A DNA stretch of 64,000 nt from NCBI RefSeq assembly GCF_000471905.2, contig NW_006499705.1, positions 719,413 through 783,412 on the forward strand, given 5' to 3'. The translations under genes and the position numbers were made by a program. Under the pieces are notes generated by a model. The model was not told where the DNA came from, ran no database searches, and was given only the letters and a program-made list of their open reading frames with translations. Position 1 is the stretch's first letter; every line of letters begins with the position of its first letter. The DNA comes from Amborella trichopoda (lineage: Eukaryota; Streptophyta; Magnoliopsida; Amborellales; Amborellaceae). Positions 37,504 through 49,330 of this stretch are shown here, piece after piece.

Positions 37504-38035
37504 TGAAAACACATGGCGATTTAATCGGTAACCCCCCGGTTAGATTGGACTGGCCGGTTCCAGTTTTGGGCAGTTTTGGTAATCGACCGGTATTATAAAA
37601 AAAACAAAATTTCAAAATAATGCAGATAAATTTTCAAAAATAAAAAATTTGGTATTATTTACATTATGGTAAAGATTAAAAATTGTTTTGATAATTAATA
37701 CTCACTTTTTATATTTTTCCATCTTTTTCAGAAGATTTTAGAAATACCCTTAGGATTCTGTAAAATCCATTTTTTCATTTAATTTTTAACTTCATTTGAA
37801 TGTGTTTTACTTTAATCGTTTTTTATATGCCTTTTCATATTGGAGTAGTTTTTTTTTTTGAACTTATCCACACAAAAAAATGATTTTTCTTAATTTTTTT
37901 TATTTTTTTCAACACTCTTTTTACAGCTTAGGACTTGCCTCGTTAGAACGATTGAATGAGCCGGTTTTCTAGTTGGGCTAGTTAAACCGCTTCGGGGCCT
38001 TGTCCACTTAACTATTCCGGTTCAATTTTGCGAAC
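37504..38035. mobile_element. hAT-type MITE relative (decayed)
   Basis: It interrupts the family B copy (TTGAAACCA continues without it in the paralogous spacer at 29336). Ends TGTTTGAAAACAC and TTTGCGAACACCC are inverted, and the subterminal CGGTTAGATTGGACTGGCCG / GGGCTAGTTAAACCGC pattern matches the element at 12162. A short direct duplication ACACCCATTGATTATTTAAC lies at the right edge (two tandem copies, about 38034-38076). Confidence 0.6.
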
Positions 38036-38107
38036 ACCCATTGATTATTTAACAAACACCCATTGATTATTTAACAGTGCGATTGTTTTAGTCCTGGGTG
38101 TGGTTTG

Positions 38108-38530
38108 TATAGAGCCTAGGCTCTAAACAATCAAATTAGAGCCTACTTTCAAATAGTATCGAGAAATGTGGTTTCAATTCTGAAAATCATTGTGATATTT
38201 TCATCTTTATTTATAAAATTTAAAGCTTCAAAAACAGTGTAGAGCGATAGATCTATGAAAACTTGAAAATCTTTAAAATTGACAATCTAAATGTATTACA
38301 AAATACACTATTTCTAAAACTATTACAAAATACACTATTACTAAAACTATTACAAAATATACAAAATATACTATTTCTAAAACTATTACAAAATACACTA
38401 TTTCTAAACGTTGATGTCGAGATGATCAATTTGAGGATCAAAACGACCCCTTCTCGCGAAATTTTTGAGGTAGGCTCTAATTTGATGGTTCTAATTTGAT
38501 GGTTCAGAGCCTCGGCTCTATATAAACTTT
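38108..38530. mobile_element. MITE with long TIRs upstream of copy 3, containing a 27-bp tandem repeat
   Basis: Ends GAGCCTAGGCTCTAAACAAT and GGTTCAGAGCCTCGGCTCTA are inverted repeats that continue inward as AATCAAATTAGAGCCTAC / TAGGCTCTAATTTGAT. The centre (38294-38410) holds four or five units of ATTACAAAATACACTATTTC type, which is internal amplification. Related to family B. Confidence 0.7.
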
Positions 38531-38764
38531 TCCCTTTAGTCCTCTGCCTTATACAAACCATACCCACAGTTCAAAAGTACACTTCATATACACAATTTTA
38601 CGGGTGTCCCTCTTCAAAATCTTGTGCAAAACCAGTGAATTTTCTCAATGTTTTGCTACAAATCTTGTTTTGCTACAAATCTAAGTAATGAAGTGAGTGA
38701 GACAAATATTGGGAAAATGTTTTGCTACAAATGTAAGTAATGAAGTGAGACAAATATTGGGAAA

Positions 38765-41700
38765 ATGGAGTCAGAAGGGGGCCAAGAGAAAAGAGGTGGT
38801 ACACCGCCATCTTTTTCCTTCCTCTCGCCTTTTTTATATCTTTTTCACTGTAAAATGTTTGGGCCACTTTGCATTTATCATGACTAGATATACACCTCAA
38901 TATTAGGTGAAATTTTGGGGCATTTCTTGCTTTTTGTTGTTGCAATTAATTGATTTCTAGAAGGTCTTGTTGGTCTTTACTGAGAATGCCAGAAAAAGGA
39001 GCAAATTCAGAGAAACTTTTGTAAATTGAGCTTCAGTGCTCTTGATTTTGGATATATTTCATGCCAGTGATTTATGGGGCTATTTATATGTGGTTATGGA
39101 GGACATTTGACTTTCAGCCTATTCCTGAATGTTTTGAGAAATTTTGGGTTAGGGTTTGGTTCTTGTTTATCTGAAACTAACTTCAGTGCTCTTGATTTTG
39201 CAAATATTTCATGCCAGTGATTTATGGGGATATCTATATCTGGTTATGAAGGACATTTGAATTTCAGCCTATTCCTGAATGTTTTGAGAAATTTTGGTTT
39301 AGGGTTTGGTTCCTTTTTTATCTGAAACTAGCTGCATTGTTAATTGTTCTGAGTTGTACTTTCGTGATCATTTTTATAAATGAAGAAAAAAGAAAGAGGA
39401 AATTACACAATATTGAAAGTACATAAACTCTGAATATGTAAACATTAGGTAGATGGTTTTTTTTTTTTATTTTGGCCCCTATACTATCCTATCCTCTTCG
39501 TAGTACTTCTCTTCTTCCCTTGAGTTCTCTTCCATTACTACTCTCACTCTTTACTATCAGTGTTTATTTCAAAGCATGGTTGTAGAGAAAGTAGTCTTGT
39601 TATGTCACTTTGGGGGACAATTCATTGGAAATACGAATGGTGGGAACGCCTCATATGAAGGTGGAGATACACGAGCTGTAATGGTTCCTCGTGATATAAG
39701 TTTCAACGAACTCCAATCAAAATTGGCCACGATTTCCAGCCTAAGAGCCGGGTCATTTTCTATCAAGTATCAAGCCATTGGTACATCTTGCTTGGTATCT
39801 ATCTATGATGACAATGATGTCGTGACCATGCTCTCTCTGTCTGTTGAGCAAAAGCCCATGTATGTCATTGTATGTTTTTAGGACTCATGCCATTGGAGAT
39901 ACTGCGAACACCAACAGGTATTATCTATGTGTCGCATTTTTTACTTTGCATTGATGGAATGCGCTTCATTTATGAACATATGAATAAGTCCATATGAATT
40001 TTCATTCTACAGTGTTGAACAGAGTGTGGGTTATGAAGATGGTGGTGGCACTGGGGACATTGTAAATCCACTACGATTGGCGCCGGCAGTGTCTAGCATT
40101 CTGGATCTTGAAAATACACAAAGATTAACATGAGGTATGTCTAGCAATCAAGATTTTGAAATTCCAGAAAGAGTGACACAAGGATCCTCCAGTGTTGAGA
40201 ATCTTAAAACAACTCAGAGAGTACCACAAAGAGTGTCTCGTACTCGTAAAAGATCAGCAAAAGGACTGTCGGGTGTTGGGGAACACATTCAGGATTCTGA
40301 AATCCAGAAAGAGTGAGACAAGGATTATCTGTGAAACTCTTCAGATTGTATCGCAGGGTGTGTCTCGTACTCGTAAAAGATCGACGCGAGGAGTCTCTAG
40401 TGCTGGGGATCTAGAAACTCCTCAGATAGTAACGCAAGGAGTGTCTAGTGGTGGGGATTTTGAAACTCCACTAACAGTGTTGCCTACATTGGTCATTGGA
40501 GCAGAATTTCAAGATGCACATAGTTTTAGGAAAACATTGGTATCTTTTGCTATTTCAGAAAATTTCGCTTTAAAGTTCATAAAAAATGATGCCAGTCGTG
40601 TCACTGCAAAATGTCAGGCAAAGGGGTGTACATTTCATATTCATGCATCTCGTGTCTCTGGTTTAAAATTATTCAGAATTAGAACGATGAACCCCTTGAA
40701 TACATGCGACAGATTGCTAAATGGAAGTCATCCTCAAGTCCAAAGTGAGTGGATAGCTGATAAGATAAAGCAACACCTCTAAGATAATCCCTGATACAAG
40801 CGAAAGGAAATTATGAAAGACATTCACCACTATTACGGTGCGCAAATAGGATATTCACAAGCTAGGCGAGGAAGGGAGCTTGCGATGAAGATTCTTCATG
40901 GATCATATGAGGATGCTTATCGCGTACTTCCATCTTATTGCCCAAAGCTAATAGACAAGAACCTGGGAACCATTGCCGATACTGAAGTAGACAAAGAAGA
41001 TAAGAGCTTTAAGAGATTGTTTGTAGCCTTTCATGCAACAATATATGGGTTCTTACAAGGATGTTTACCCCTTATGATCCTTGATGAAATGTTAATTTAA
41101 ACCAAGTATGGTTGGTACCTATTGGCAGCAATAGCTATGGATGCTGATGGTATAACGTTTCCTGTGGCCTTTGGCATATCCATGTCTGATGACGCCGAGA
41201 GTTGGGAATGGTTCTTAACCCAACTACAAGATGCTTTGGTTGGTCCTCAGAGAAATAGATTGACATTCATCTCAGACCTACAGAAAAGGTTACAACCAGT
41301 TTTGGAAAGAGTCTTTCCAAATTATTTTCATGGGTTTTGTATGGAATCTTTAGCTGAGAGCTTTAACAATGACTCGAAGAATTGTGAGCTGACAAAATAC
41401 TTCTGGAAAGTAGCTCGTGCTAAGGCACTTTTAGAATTTAATTCTTGAATCGCTGAAGTTTGAGCTGTTTCTTCGAGAGCGGCAGTTTGGATTGAGGGAA
41501 TTCCAGTAAAATTTTGGGCTGCAACTTATATTGAATATGAGGTACAATCACGTAACATCTAAGCTTTTGGAATCCTTTAACAATTGGATTGGGGAATCAC
41601 ATCATCTCCCCATTGTTAGTTTGTAGAGAGTTTACGTATGAAGCTGATGCAACACATACACAAACGACGAGAGCTCAGTTCACAATGGCCTTCAAAGATT

Positions 41701-42163
41701 GTTCCTAGTGCCGATGAGAAGATAAAAAGAAGAATGGCGAAAGCTGATTGTTTTCGAATCTTTCGATCCAATGGAACCCAATTTGAGGTTTTATCAGATA
41801 GGGTGGATGTGGTTAATTTGGAATGTCGTGAATGCACTTGTCAGAGGTGGCAGCTTAGCGGGTTGCCTTGCTCTCACGCTTTGGTGGCTATATATTCAAA
41901 ACAGGGCACAATTTCTGATTATTGTTCTCACTACTTACATGTAGAGACTTAACGAAAAACATTTTTGGAGACTATACACCCAGTGCCTGATAGAACGCCA
42001 ATGCCTGAGGTGCGAGATTGTGTTGTGAACTTACCTCTTGTAGTTAGGCAAAATGAGAAGACCAAGAAGAAACAGATCAGGAGTGGAAACGATGAGGTCA
42101 GGCCTGTGAATTACAGTCAATGAGAAGGTGTACAATAGGCAGACTTGCAAGGGAAAAACCTAG
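38765..42163 (+). pseudogene. PB1-MULE array copy 3 (decayed)
   Basis: Colinear with copies 2 and 4. Exon 1 (38765-38795) has an internal deletion leaving 31 nt. The PB1-exon acceptor AG has become AA (39572). The PB1 frame shifts near 39837. The long exon carries stop codons at 40131-40133 (TGA for CGA), 40780-40782, 40792-40794, 41098-41100, 41446-41448 and around 41950, plus small deletions near 40300, 41535 and 41620. The zinc knuckle at the end is also disrupted. Several stops are CGA-to-TGA, as expected after cytosine methylation. The 5' leader is locally duplicated (38667-38719 / 38720-38767), and intron 1 contains a tandem duplication of about 148 bases (from about 39032). The body is closest to copy 2, while the tail after about 41945 is closest to copy 4. 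No intact protein of family length can be made. Confidence 0.92.
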
Positions 42164-43141
42164 GTTCACATATGCTTTATTTGTGTTTTCTTTTGACCAA
42201 ATATAAATCAAGGATTGTCTAAACTGTAATGGAATGTGAAAAGTTCCCTCTCTCTCTTACACGCACATCTTTCTCTCACCCACACAAACAGAGATTTCTC
42301 TCACCCACACAAACAGAGATGTGTCCATGGCACTCAAGTCATCCACATTGTATTGTAACTGCTTTTGTTTTTCCTCTCACTTAAAATATCTATCTGGTTC
42401 TTCTTCTACTTCTTTTTTCCAAATAATTCAAGGTAGTTTATGGGTTCCATTTTCTTCTGTTTTTTTGACGTTCTCACATATGCCGTATCAAATTCGTAAT
42501 GTTATTTTTTGGTAAGCGCTTCACCACAATTTCTTTTGTGTGTTTCTTGGTTTCCACTTATTGTTTATTGGGGTATAAATGTTTAGATCCTAGTTTTAAA
42601 ATCGTCTATCCGGATTGGAAACTGGTTGGGATTGATCTTGTTTAGCCGGAACCAGGAACCGGTCTGGTTTTGAGACTCACCTGGAGGACCGGGCAAATCT
42701 TGTATGGAACCAAGCAATCTAGATGGGTTGAAATGCCCCTTTTCACCTATTTCATTTTAAAAAGCTATTTTATTTTTTCAGATCTAAAATTAAAATTAAA
42801 TTATTTCGAATCGATTTCTACACTTGAGATTGGTCAAATCCAGCCTGAATCGGCGATTTGAATCTGTCCAATGGGTGACCGACCGATCTGGCCTCCCCGT
42901 CTTGTTGGAAAACATTCTTTAAGAGTTCAGATAACTAGATCATTATTTTTGCTCTGAAACCGGACTTTTTTTACATTATCCATAATAGTTTGAGGAATAA
43001 CTGCTCCATTGAATGGGATAATATGAGAAATATATTTCCTTGTAAAACATTCTAAGAGACGGACACGGAAGGTTCGCATTTTTTCCTAATCCAAGAGCAC
43101 TAACGATTTCAAATGCATCGAGAAATAAAGTTTAGGAAAAA
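42164..43141. other. 3' flank of copy 3 and decayed repeat
   Basis: 42200-42560 shares short blocks with the flank of copy 4 (ATTGTAACTGCTTTTGTTTT versus CCTTGTAACTGTTTCTGTTT). 42275-42318 is a short tandem duplication (TTTCTCTCACCCACACAAAC). 42590-42915 resembles a hAT MITE (GGAACCGGTCTGG, GACCGACCGATCTGG). No gene. Confidence 0.55.
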
Positions 43142-43525
43142 CTTTAAATAAGGTTGGAACCTAAAAATGTAGACTTATACGAGCCTCAAAAATTTATTGG
43201 AAAATGTCGTTTTAATGTTGAAAAACGCTCTAATTGATCATCTCAACATTGAGATGTATGTATATAAAAAGTAAAAAAAAAGATTTTGAGTCTAAAAAAT
43301 AATGTATTTTGCAATATATTATCTAGACCATCCATTTTCAAGATTTTTCATATGTTTATAGATCTATATGATTTTAACCATTTTTAGAATTTAAAAATTT
43401 ATAATTACATATGAAAATGGATTTTCAGATAAGCCTAAGAATCTTTTACACTGAAATTATATGTTATGATAAAATTTGGAGGTGCGCCTTAATTGAATTG
43501 CTTAAGGTTGCAACCTTATAGAAAC
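43142..43525 (+). mobile_element. MITE family B, well-preserved copy
   Basis: Left AATAAGGTTGGAACCTAAAA with GAGCCTCAAAAATTTATTGG, centre GATCATCTCAACATTGAGAT, right GGAGGTGCGCCTTAATTGAA and TTAAGGTTGCAACCTTATAG. The ends are inverted repeats of about 40 bases of the form GGTTGCAACCTTAAA...AATTAAGG.GCACCTC. Confidence 0.8.
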
Positions 43526-43574
43526 CACACCCTCAAGTTTAAGGGATTGTCAACATTTATCTTTCGAAAATTGT

Positions 43575-43845
43575 GAGTGCAAGAGCCCCCATTTTTAAGA
43601 TGGATATTGTATAAAATGCATGGGTCAAATCAAATATGGATGGTGTAAAAATCATACAAAAAAAAGTACGTTTTAAAGTTCTATCTTTTTTTTTTCTTTT
43701 TTTCTTTTTCATATTTATGATTGTCTTGCATTAGATGATGAATCTATAAAATTTTAAATCAAAAATCCATTTTTAAGGTGGATTTTAGAGGGGGGAACAC
43801 ATGTACATAGGAGTCAGTTGCCTCATGGAAACGCCATCATTTATC
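43575..43845 (-). mobile_element. MITE family D copy
   Basis: AGAGCCCCCATTTTTAAGAT, AATATGGATGGTGTAAAAAT, CATATTTATGATTGTCTTGC and CCATTTTTAAGGTGGATTTT match copies at 19970 and 25875. Confidence 0.55.
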
Positions 43846-44045
43846 TCTTGTACATAGATGTCACAATCATTCTTGTCTCGGTGGTTATAAGAGTGTCATT
43901 GAATAGACACATAATTCCACAAAAAAATTTCTGAAACTTCGTGACTCATTCCAAACAATCCAATGTGACATCTAATTAGTGGGAATGATTATGACCTCCA
44001 TGCACAAAAGATAAATGGTCTTTTTATAGATAATCTCGTTAAGTT
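43846..44045 (+). mobile_element. MITE family C copy
   Basis: Left ATCATTTATCTCTTGTACAT, middle GGTTATAAGAGTGTCATTGA, right ATGACCTCCATGCACAAAAG then ATAAATGGTC. Inverted termini are visible. Confidence 0.7.
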
Positions 44046-44053
44046 AAATACGA

Positions 44054-44465
44054 GGCTTCCTTTCTAAATCATTTCTATTTCATTGAAGGAAAAAATTTAT
44101 ATAAGGCTTCCTTTCTAAATCATTTCTAATTCATTGAAGGAAAAAGTTTATTTTCATCCTTATATTGTACGAATAAGGTGCAGCTAAAAACTCCACTAGA
44201 AAAGGTTGTTTTTATCCTAGAAAACTCTCAAATCGATCATATTGTTCATCTTCTAACACATCATATGGACTGTCCACTTTCACGATTTTCAAGTATTTAT
44301 AGATCTGCTTGATCATCACCAGTTATAAAATATTTCATAATTGGATGCAACAATAGATTTCATATCATCGTAAGGCTTAGTGGCACGAAACTGCATTTTC
44401 AACATAGTTTTGAAGTACACCTTATTTCAATATTATAAGGTTGACACCTTAAACAAACCTCACCC
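44054..44465 (+). mobile_element. Short tandem duplication followed by a decayed MITE family B copy
   Basis: 44054-44150: two 49-base units containing AGGCTTCCTTTCTAAATCAT. 44151-44465: family B pattern (AATAAGGTGCAGCTAAAAAC, AATCGATCATATTGTTCATC, GAAGTACACCTTATTTCAAT, ATAAGGTTGACACCTTAAAC). Confidence 0.6.
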
Positions 44466-44734
44466 GTCATTGAAAAAGGGATTAGTCTACTATTGAGTCC
44501 CTTGACTCAAGGAGTCTACCTCGGTTGTTTACGGATTTAAGATGTAAATGACATTTTAAAGTTCTGGAAATATATGTTTGCTATGTATCCATTTTTTTGT
44601 AGCTCCAAAAATAATGCATATTTGATGGTTTATGAAGAAGTAAAATGAATGGTACAAAATAATTAAAAAAAATACCATGTTTATATTTAAAATATATTTA
44701 TTTTTCAATATTCGTAATCACTGTATTCGAAATT

Positions 44735-46330
44735 ATTGAAAAAAAGACTAATATGATCTTGCAGGAGAATATATTTATTTATTTTCGTCCATTTTTTTTG
44801 GGCAAAATATCACTTATAAGTAGTCTTATTACAATTACTATTTTGCTTCAAAGAAAATAAAACCAACAAATTAAAGATCTTAGAACCTTGATGCCACTAA
44901 ATCAATTTTTTTAAACAAAGAAAACAACCAATATTTACTATGCATGAGAATATACATATAATATAATTAAATGAGGAGAGAAATTTTGGTTTAGAGATTT
45001 CATAGGGAGATGTCCTTTATATATAAAGCCAGAATAGAATAAAGGTTTTTTAGGACTTTGCATGGCTTGCCTCTTTAGTGAGATTGAACATGAACCATTG
45101 ATCTTGGGTAATTTGTGGGGTAAAGGATTTGAGCCCTCCATTCCATAGATGGGCCATCAACATTATGGAAGGTACTAGAACCTTTATTCCACTTTCCTAA
45201 ATTATTTTCCTATCAATAGAAATTAAATAAAATCATTCTAAATATAATATAGTGCATACCATAATGATGCATATGCCTTCTCATGCTTTCCAAAAATTCC
45301 ATTCAAAACTTCCTCAAGCCAATTCCTTTCCAAAACACGTAACACTTTGACCACAAGTTAAAATCTCCTTTCTAACAAAATAGAAAGCTCCCTAAATGGG
45401 TGGGGTGTGCCACCCATGAGAGGGTCTCATGGGCCCCACCATTTAGGCCATGGTGGGCCCATGTGTATAATGGGCCCCCATGCAATTTTAACTATTTTAA
45501 AATTCAATAAAAGAATTTTTAGAATTTTTTTGAATATTTAAATCAATGTAAAATCAATATCTCTGATTTTATAAATCCAAAATTGATAAAATATTCAAAG
45601 ATTTATAAAAATTCAAATAATAATTCTAAAATAATGTATACCATAAAACAATTATAATTAAATTCATTAGATGAGAAAATTAGCTATATGGTCTAATAAT
45701 TAAATCAATAAACACCGAGGCATTCCACCTTTAACTGTAGACTACATACCATATTTGCTTTATCAAATCGACTCAATGTCTCCTATGACCTGCAGTCTAT
45801 GCAGCGGCTCATTAGTGGGTCACCAAAGTCTGGCCAATGAGCCAAGGGGTCATAATCTCAGTTTGTGGATTCCAGGTTCTCCCCTAGCGACGTTCTAATG
45901 TCACCTAGATTTGACCACAGCTCTTATGGTGCATAGGGGTATCTCTCACACATGCATAAGCTTCATCTTAAAAGGTGGTTCACTTTCCCGAATGGCTATC
46001 ATTATGCATGCCGTGTGATGATACATGGATGAGGGTTTGGCCTCTGCCTTTAAAAATGACCATCACATATAAGGGTCACACAGTTCTTCGACTCACTCAT
46101 CCAGGCATACTCCGGCCTCATCAAAAGATGACCTATTAAAACCATTATCGGATAGTTTTATATGCCCAGGTAACATAGGTTTTTCCCAACTGACTGGCTT
46201 AGCTTGTCAGCTTGGTTTGGTAGCAAACATCATTTGCTTAGTATAGTCCATGAGGGACCACACTCCTACTGAGTTCATGTTCTATTATATCAAAATATTT
46301 CACTCATAAGGCCTTTAATGGCCACACGTG
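44735..46330 (-). mobile_element. Long LTR fossil, copy C (reverse orientation)
   Basis: Read on the minus strand from about 46330 it parallels copy B throughout: GGACCACACTCC region, gap-free equivalent of the sequence missing in B, CATGGTGGGCCCATGTGTAT, AACATTATGGAAGGTACTAG, TATATATAAAGG and CTTATAAGTAGTC. No coding domain lies within; it looks like a solo LTR. It is the only one of the three copies uninterrupted by an assembly gap. Confidence 0.6.
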
Positions 46331-46333
46331 GGA

Positions 46334-46403
46334 TTTTCTACTCATAAGCACGACATCTTGGGGATTCTCTACTCATAAGCACGACATCTTAGGGATTCTC
46401 TAC
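46334..46403. repeat. 35-bp tandem repeat at an element junction
   Basis: Two full and one partial unit of ATTCTCTACTCATAAGCACG type, exactly between LTR copy C and the Copia fragment. Confidence 0.85.
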
Positions 46404-48620
46404 TCGCTGGTTCAGCTAGTTCATTGTCTTCCTTTACAATTTGGCATAGTAGAGTAGGTTATATTTTTTTTCCTATGTTGAAATATTTAGTGTCAACTGG
46501 CAAGTTGGGATTTGTACAAACCACAAACATTGTTGGTAGCATTAATTGTAAATTGGCAAAACATATTGCACTACCATTTTCTAATAATGAAATTGTTTAT
46601 TCTTCTTCTCCTTTTGATTTCATACATTCTGATTTGTGGGGTCCTGCTTCTGTTCCATCCATGGGATGTGCTCGTTATTATGTTGTTTTTGTTGATGACT
46701 ATTCTCGTTACCCCTAGGATTAGTCGTTACATTCTAAGTTAGACTTTTATCAAATTTATGATGAACTTTCTACCATGATCAAGGAGTTTTCAAAAACTAT
46801 TAAAATATTATGTTCTGATTCTAGTGGAGAATCTTTGTCAAAATCTTTCAAAGGTCTTCTCAAGTCTCATGAAACATTGGCTCAACTATCATGTCCTGAT
46901 ATATCACAATAAAATGGTGTTGCAGAACGTAAACATCGTCATATCATTGAGACGGCTCATACCTTATTGCTTTCCTTTTTTGTTCTGCATAAATTTTGGG
47001 GAGAGGCAGTATATACTTCTATTTATGTCATCAATCGTATCCCATCCTCTATTTTTGGTGGCTTGTCTCCTTTTGAATGTCTTTATTCGTGTAGTCCTGA
47101 TTATTCACAACTTCATATTTTTTGATCAACATGTTTTGTTCTCTTACCCAAATTTGAACAAAACAAGTTGTCCAAGAAATCATCCATTTGTTTATTTGTA
47201 GGTTATGGTCTTCAGCAAAACATTTCACAGAAACTTCGTATTTCACGCCACGTGACCTTCTGGGAAAGTATACCATTTTATTCTCCTCCACGATTTCTTC
47301 ATCTTTCTCATTCATCTCTTGAGTCCAATCAATATTTTAACCCCTTCAGTGACTCCTCAGTTGATCTTGTAGTATCTAATGTCCCTCTTGTCAACTCTCA
47401 AGAGAACTTTCAAGAGAATAGAGAGATTAGTCCATGTATACCATCAGAGCCCAACCTAATATGCCATGTCCTGATTATGTGCCTCCTAAGAGCGATCTGC
47501 AACCTCCTCTCCCTGAACGTCGCTATCCTACACGAGAGCGTTCTGCACCTCAGCATGTTCATGATTTTCATTGCTTCATAACCATTGTTCTTGCTCTTCA
47601 TGAGCTTAAGACATACACAGAAGCTATATCAGATCCAAACTGGTATAGCAACCTATGGCGGATGAATTAATTGTTTTACATAAAACTCGTATCTGGGATC
47701 TTGTTGATTTACCCCTGAAAAATCTGCAGTCGGTTGTCAATGGGTCTACAAAATTAAAATTAATTCAGATAGTATAATTGACCGATACAAAGCACGATTA
47801 GTTGCAAAATGCTTTACTCAATAGTATGAGTATTGACCATGAAGAGACTTTTACACCAGTTCCTTGGATAACCTCAGTGCAGACCTTAATTGTTGTAGCT
47901 TCTATTCGTGATTGGCCCTTGTATCAAATGGATGTCAAGGATGCCGTCTTTCATGGCGACCTGCATGACGAAGTTTATATGAAACCTCCTCCTGGTCTCC
48001 CCCATCCGCCTCATCAAGTTTGCAAGCTTCGACAATAATTTTATGGTCTCAAACAAACACCCCGTGCTTGATTTGAGAAGCTTTACTATGTTATCACTAT
48101 ATGGGGGTTCATTCAAAGTGTTCATGATATTTAACCCCAACTGGAATCTTGGACAAGATTTACAGGCACAGGATACGTCTTTTCATTATGGGAAAAAACA
48201 TTACGTTAGTATTTCGTCTTCTAGACGCCGATTCTCTAGAGGATATTGTGGGAGTTAGATGTTGGTATGCATGCTTGGAGAGAGGTCTCGAGACACCCTG
48301 ATGCTCCTATGGACCAGGAAGCTGAATTTGTTGTAGACATTGGTCGAATATATGTGGTCGAATGTTCAAAATATTTGGGCATTTGATTTCCTAACTTCAT
48401 GTGATGTTTCATATTTGACAATGAAGAGGAGCCATATCACTAGAAAGCATGAACCTGTTGTTGTCGGGCTCCCTTCTGATGTCGGATCCTTGTTTAGCCA
48501 AATCTGAAACACGTCTCTATATCCACCTTTGAAAAAATGGCCTATGAAAAGAGCCTATCTACCTCATCTAAAAACCACCCTTGTTCCTTCTTTTGCCTCT
48601 AGATCTTGATCTAATGGTTC
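46404..48620 (+). mobile_element. Ty1/copia retrotransposon fossil (integrase to reverse transcriptase)
   Basis: Recognisable parts in order: GAG-pre-integrase motif (WHSRVGY) and integrase start (FIHSDLWGPASVPS, YYVVFVDDYSRY) at about 46440-46720; later integrase (FWGEAVYTSIYVINRIPS) near 46995-47060; reverse transcriptase start (LYQMDVKDAVFHGDLHDEVY) at about 47920-47990. Order integrase before reverse transcriptase identifies Ty1/copia. Gag and protease are missing at the left, where it meets LTR copy C in the opposite orientation. It is broken in several places and cannot encode a polyprotein. Clearly old. Confidence 0.9.
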
Positions 48621-49330
48621 AAATCTGTCTGAAAACGCATCGTCTAATACTATCATTGACCCTCTAAAACTCAACTTGAAAACACCCCTCTGGAATGATT
48701 TTTTTTTTATGATCGATTTTTCTATTACTCTTTCATGTATGTTCTCTGTATGATCGAGTATGTTGTCATGTTACTTGATCATGTCTGAACTGGTCTGCAA
48801 GAGCTACTAAACTGGTCTAGAGCTACTGAATTGATCTCGGATTTAAACTAAGTTATATTGGCTCTTCCAAGTACCATTCTGTTTTCTCAACTGTCTCGAC
48901 TGTTGTTTTATCTCTGGTGAAGATCTGGAGTTTTTTGTCTGATTGCTCAAGCCTACTATGATATGATCATCTGTTTCTGAGGCTTGTTGATCAAGCAATC
49001 TGAACATGGTAAGATTAAGTGCCTAGGCATATCTTGATTATGATAAGATTAGTTAGTAATTATCAATAATTGTTGGTATCTATCTAGAATTGTTATTAGC
49101 CATATATTTATATGTGGTCTTGTATATTCTTTATCAAGCCTTATATTTATATGGGGTCTTATATATTCTTTATCAATCAATACACAAAGTTCTCTGTGGT
49201 ATTATGAAATTCTATAAAGAGATTAATGCATTGGAATCATAGGAGAGACCTTTATTGAGTTTCAAGTCCAGATCATAGGTTTCTAGTGTACTTAGAATTA
49301 ATCCTACACTTAAGCTCCCCTAGTCCATAT
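48621..49330. mobile_element. Possible 3' end of the Copia fossil
   Basis: 48970-49320 has the look of an LTR (internal repeat TATATTTATATGTGGTCTTG / TATATTTATATGGGGTCTTA, followed by a stretch ending near a polyadenylation-type region), but no matching partner is in the window, so the assignment is tentative. Confidence 0.35.
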
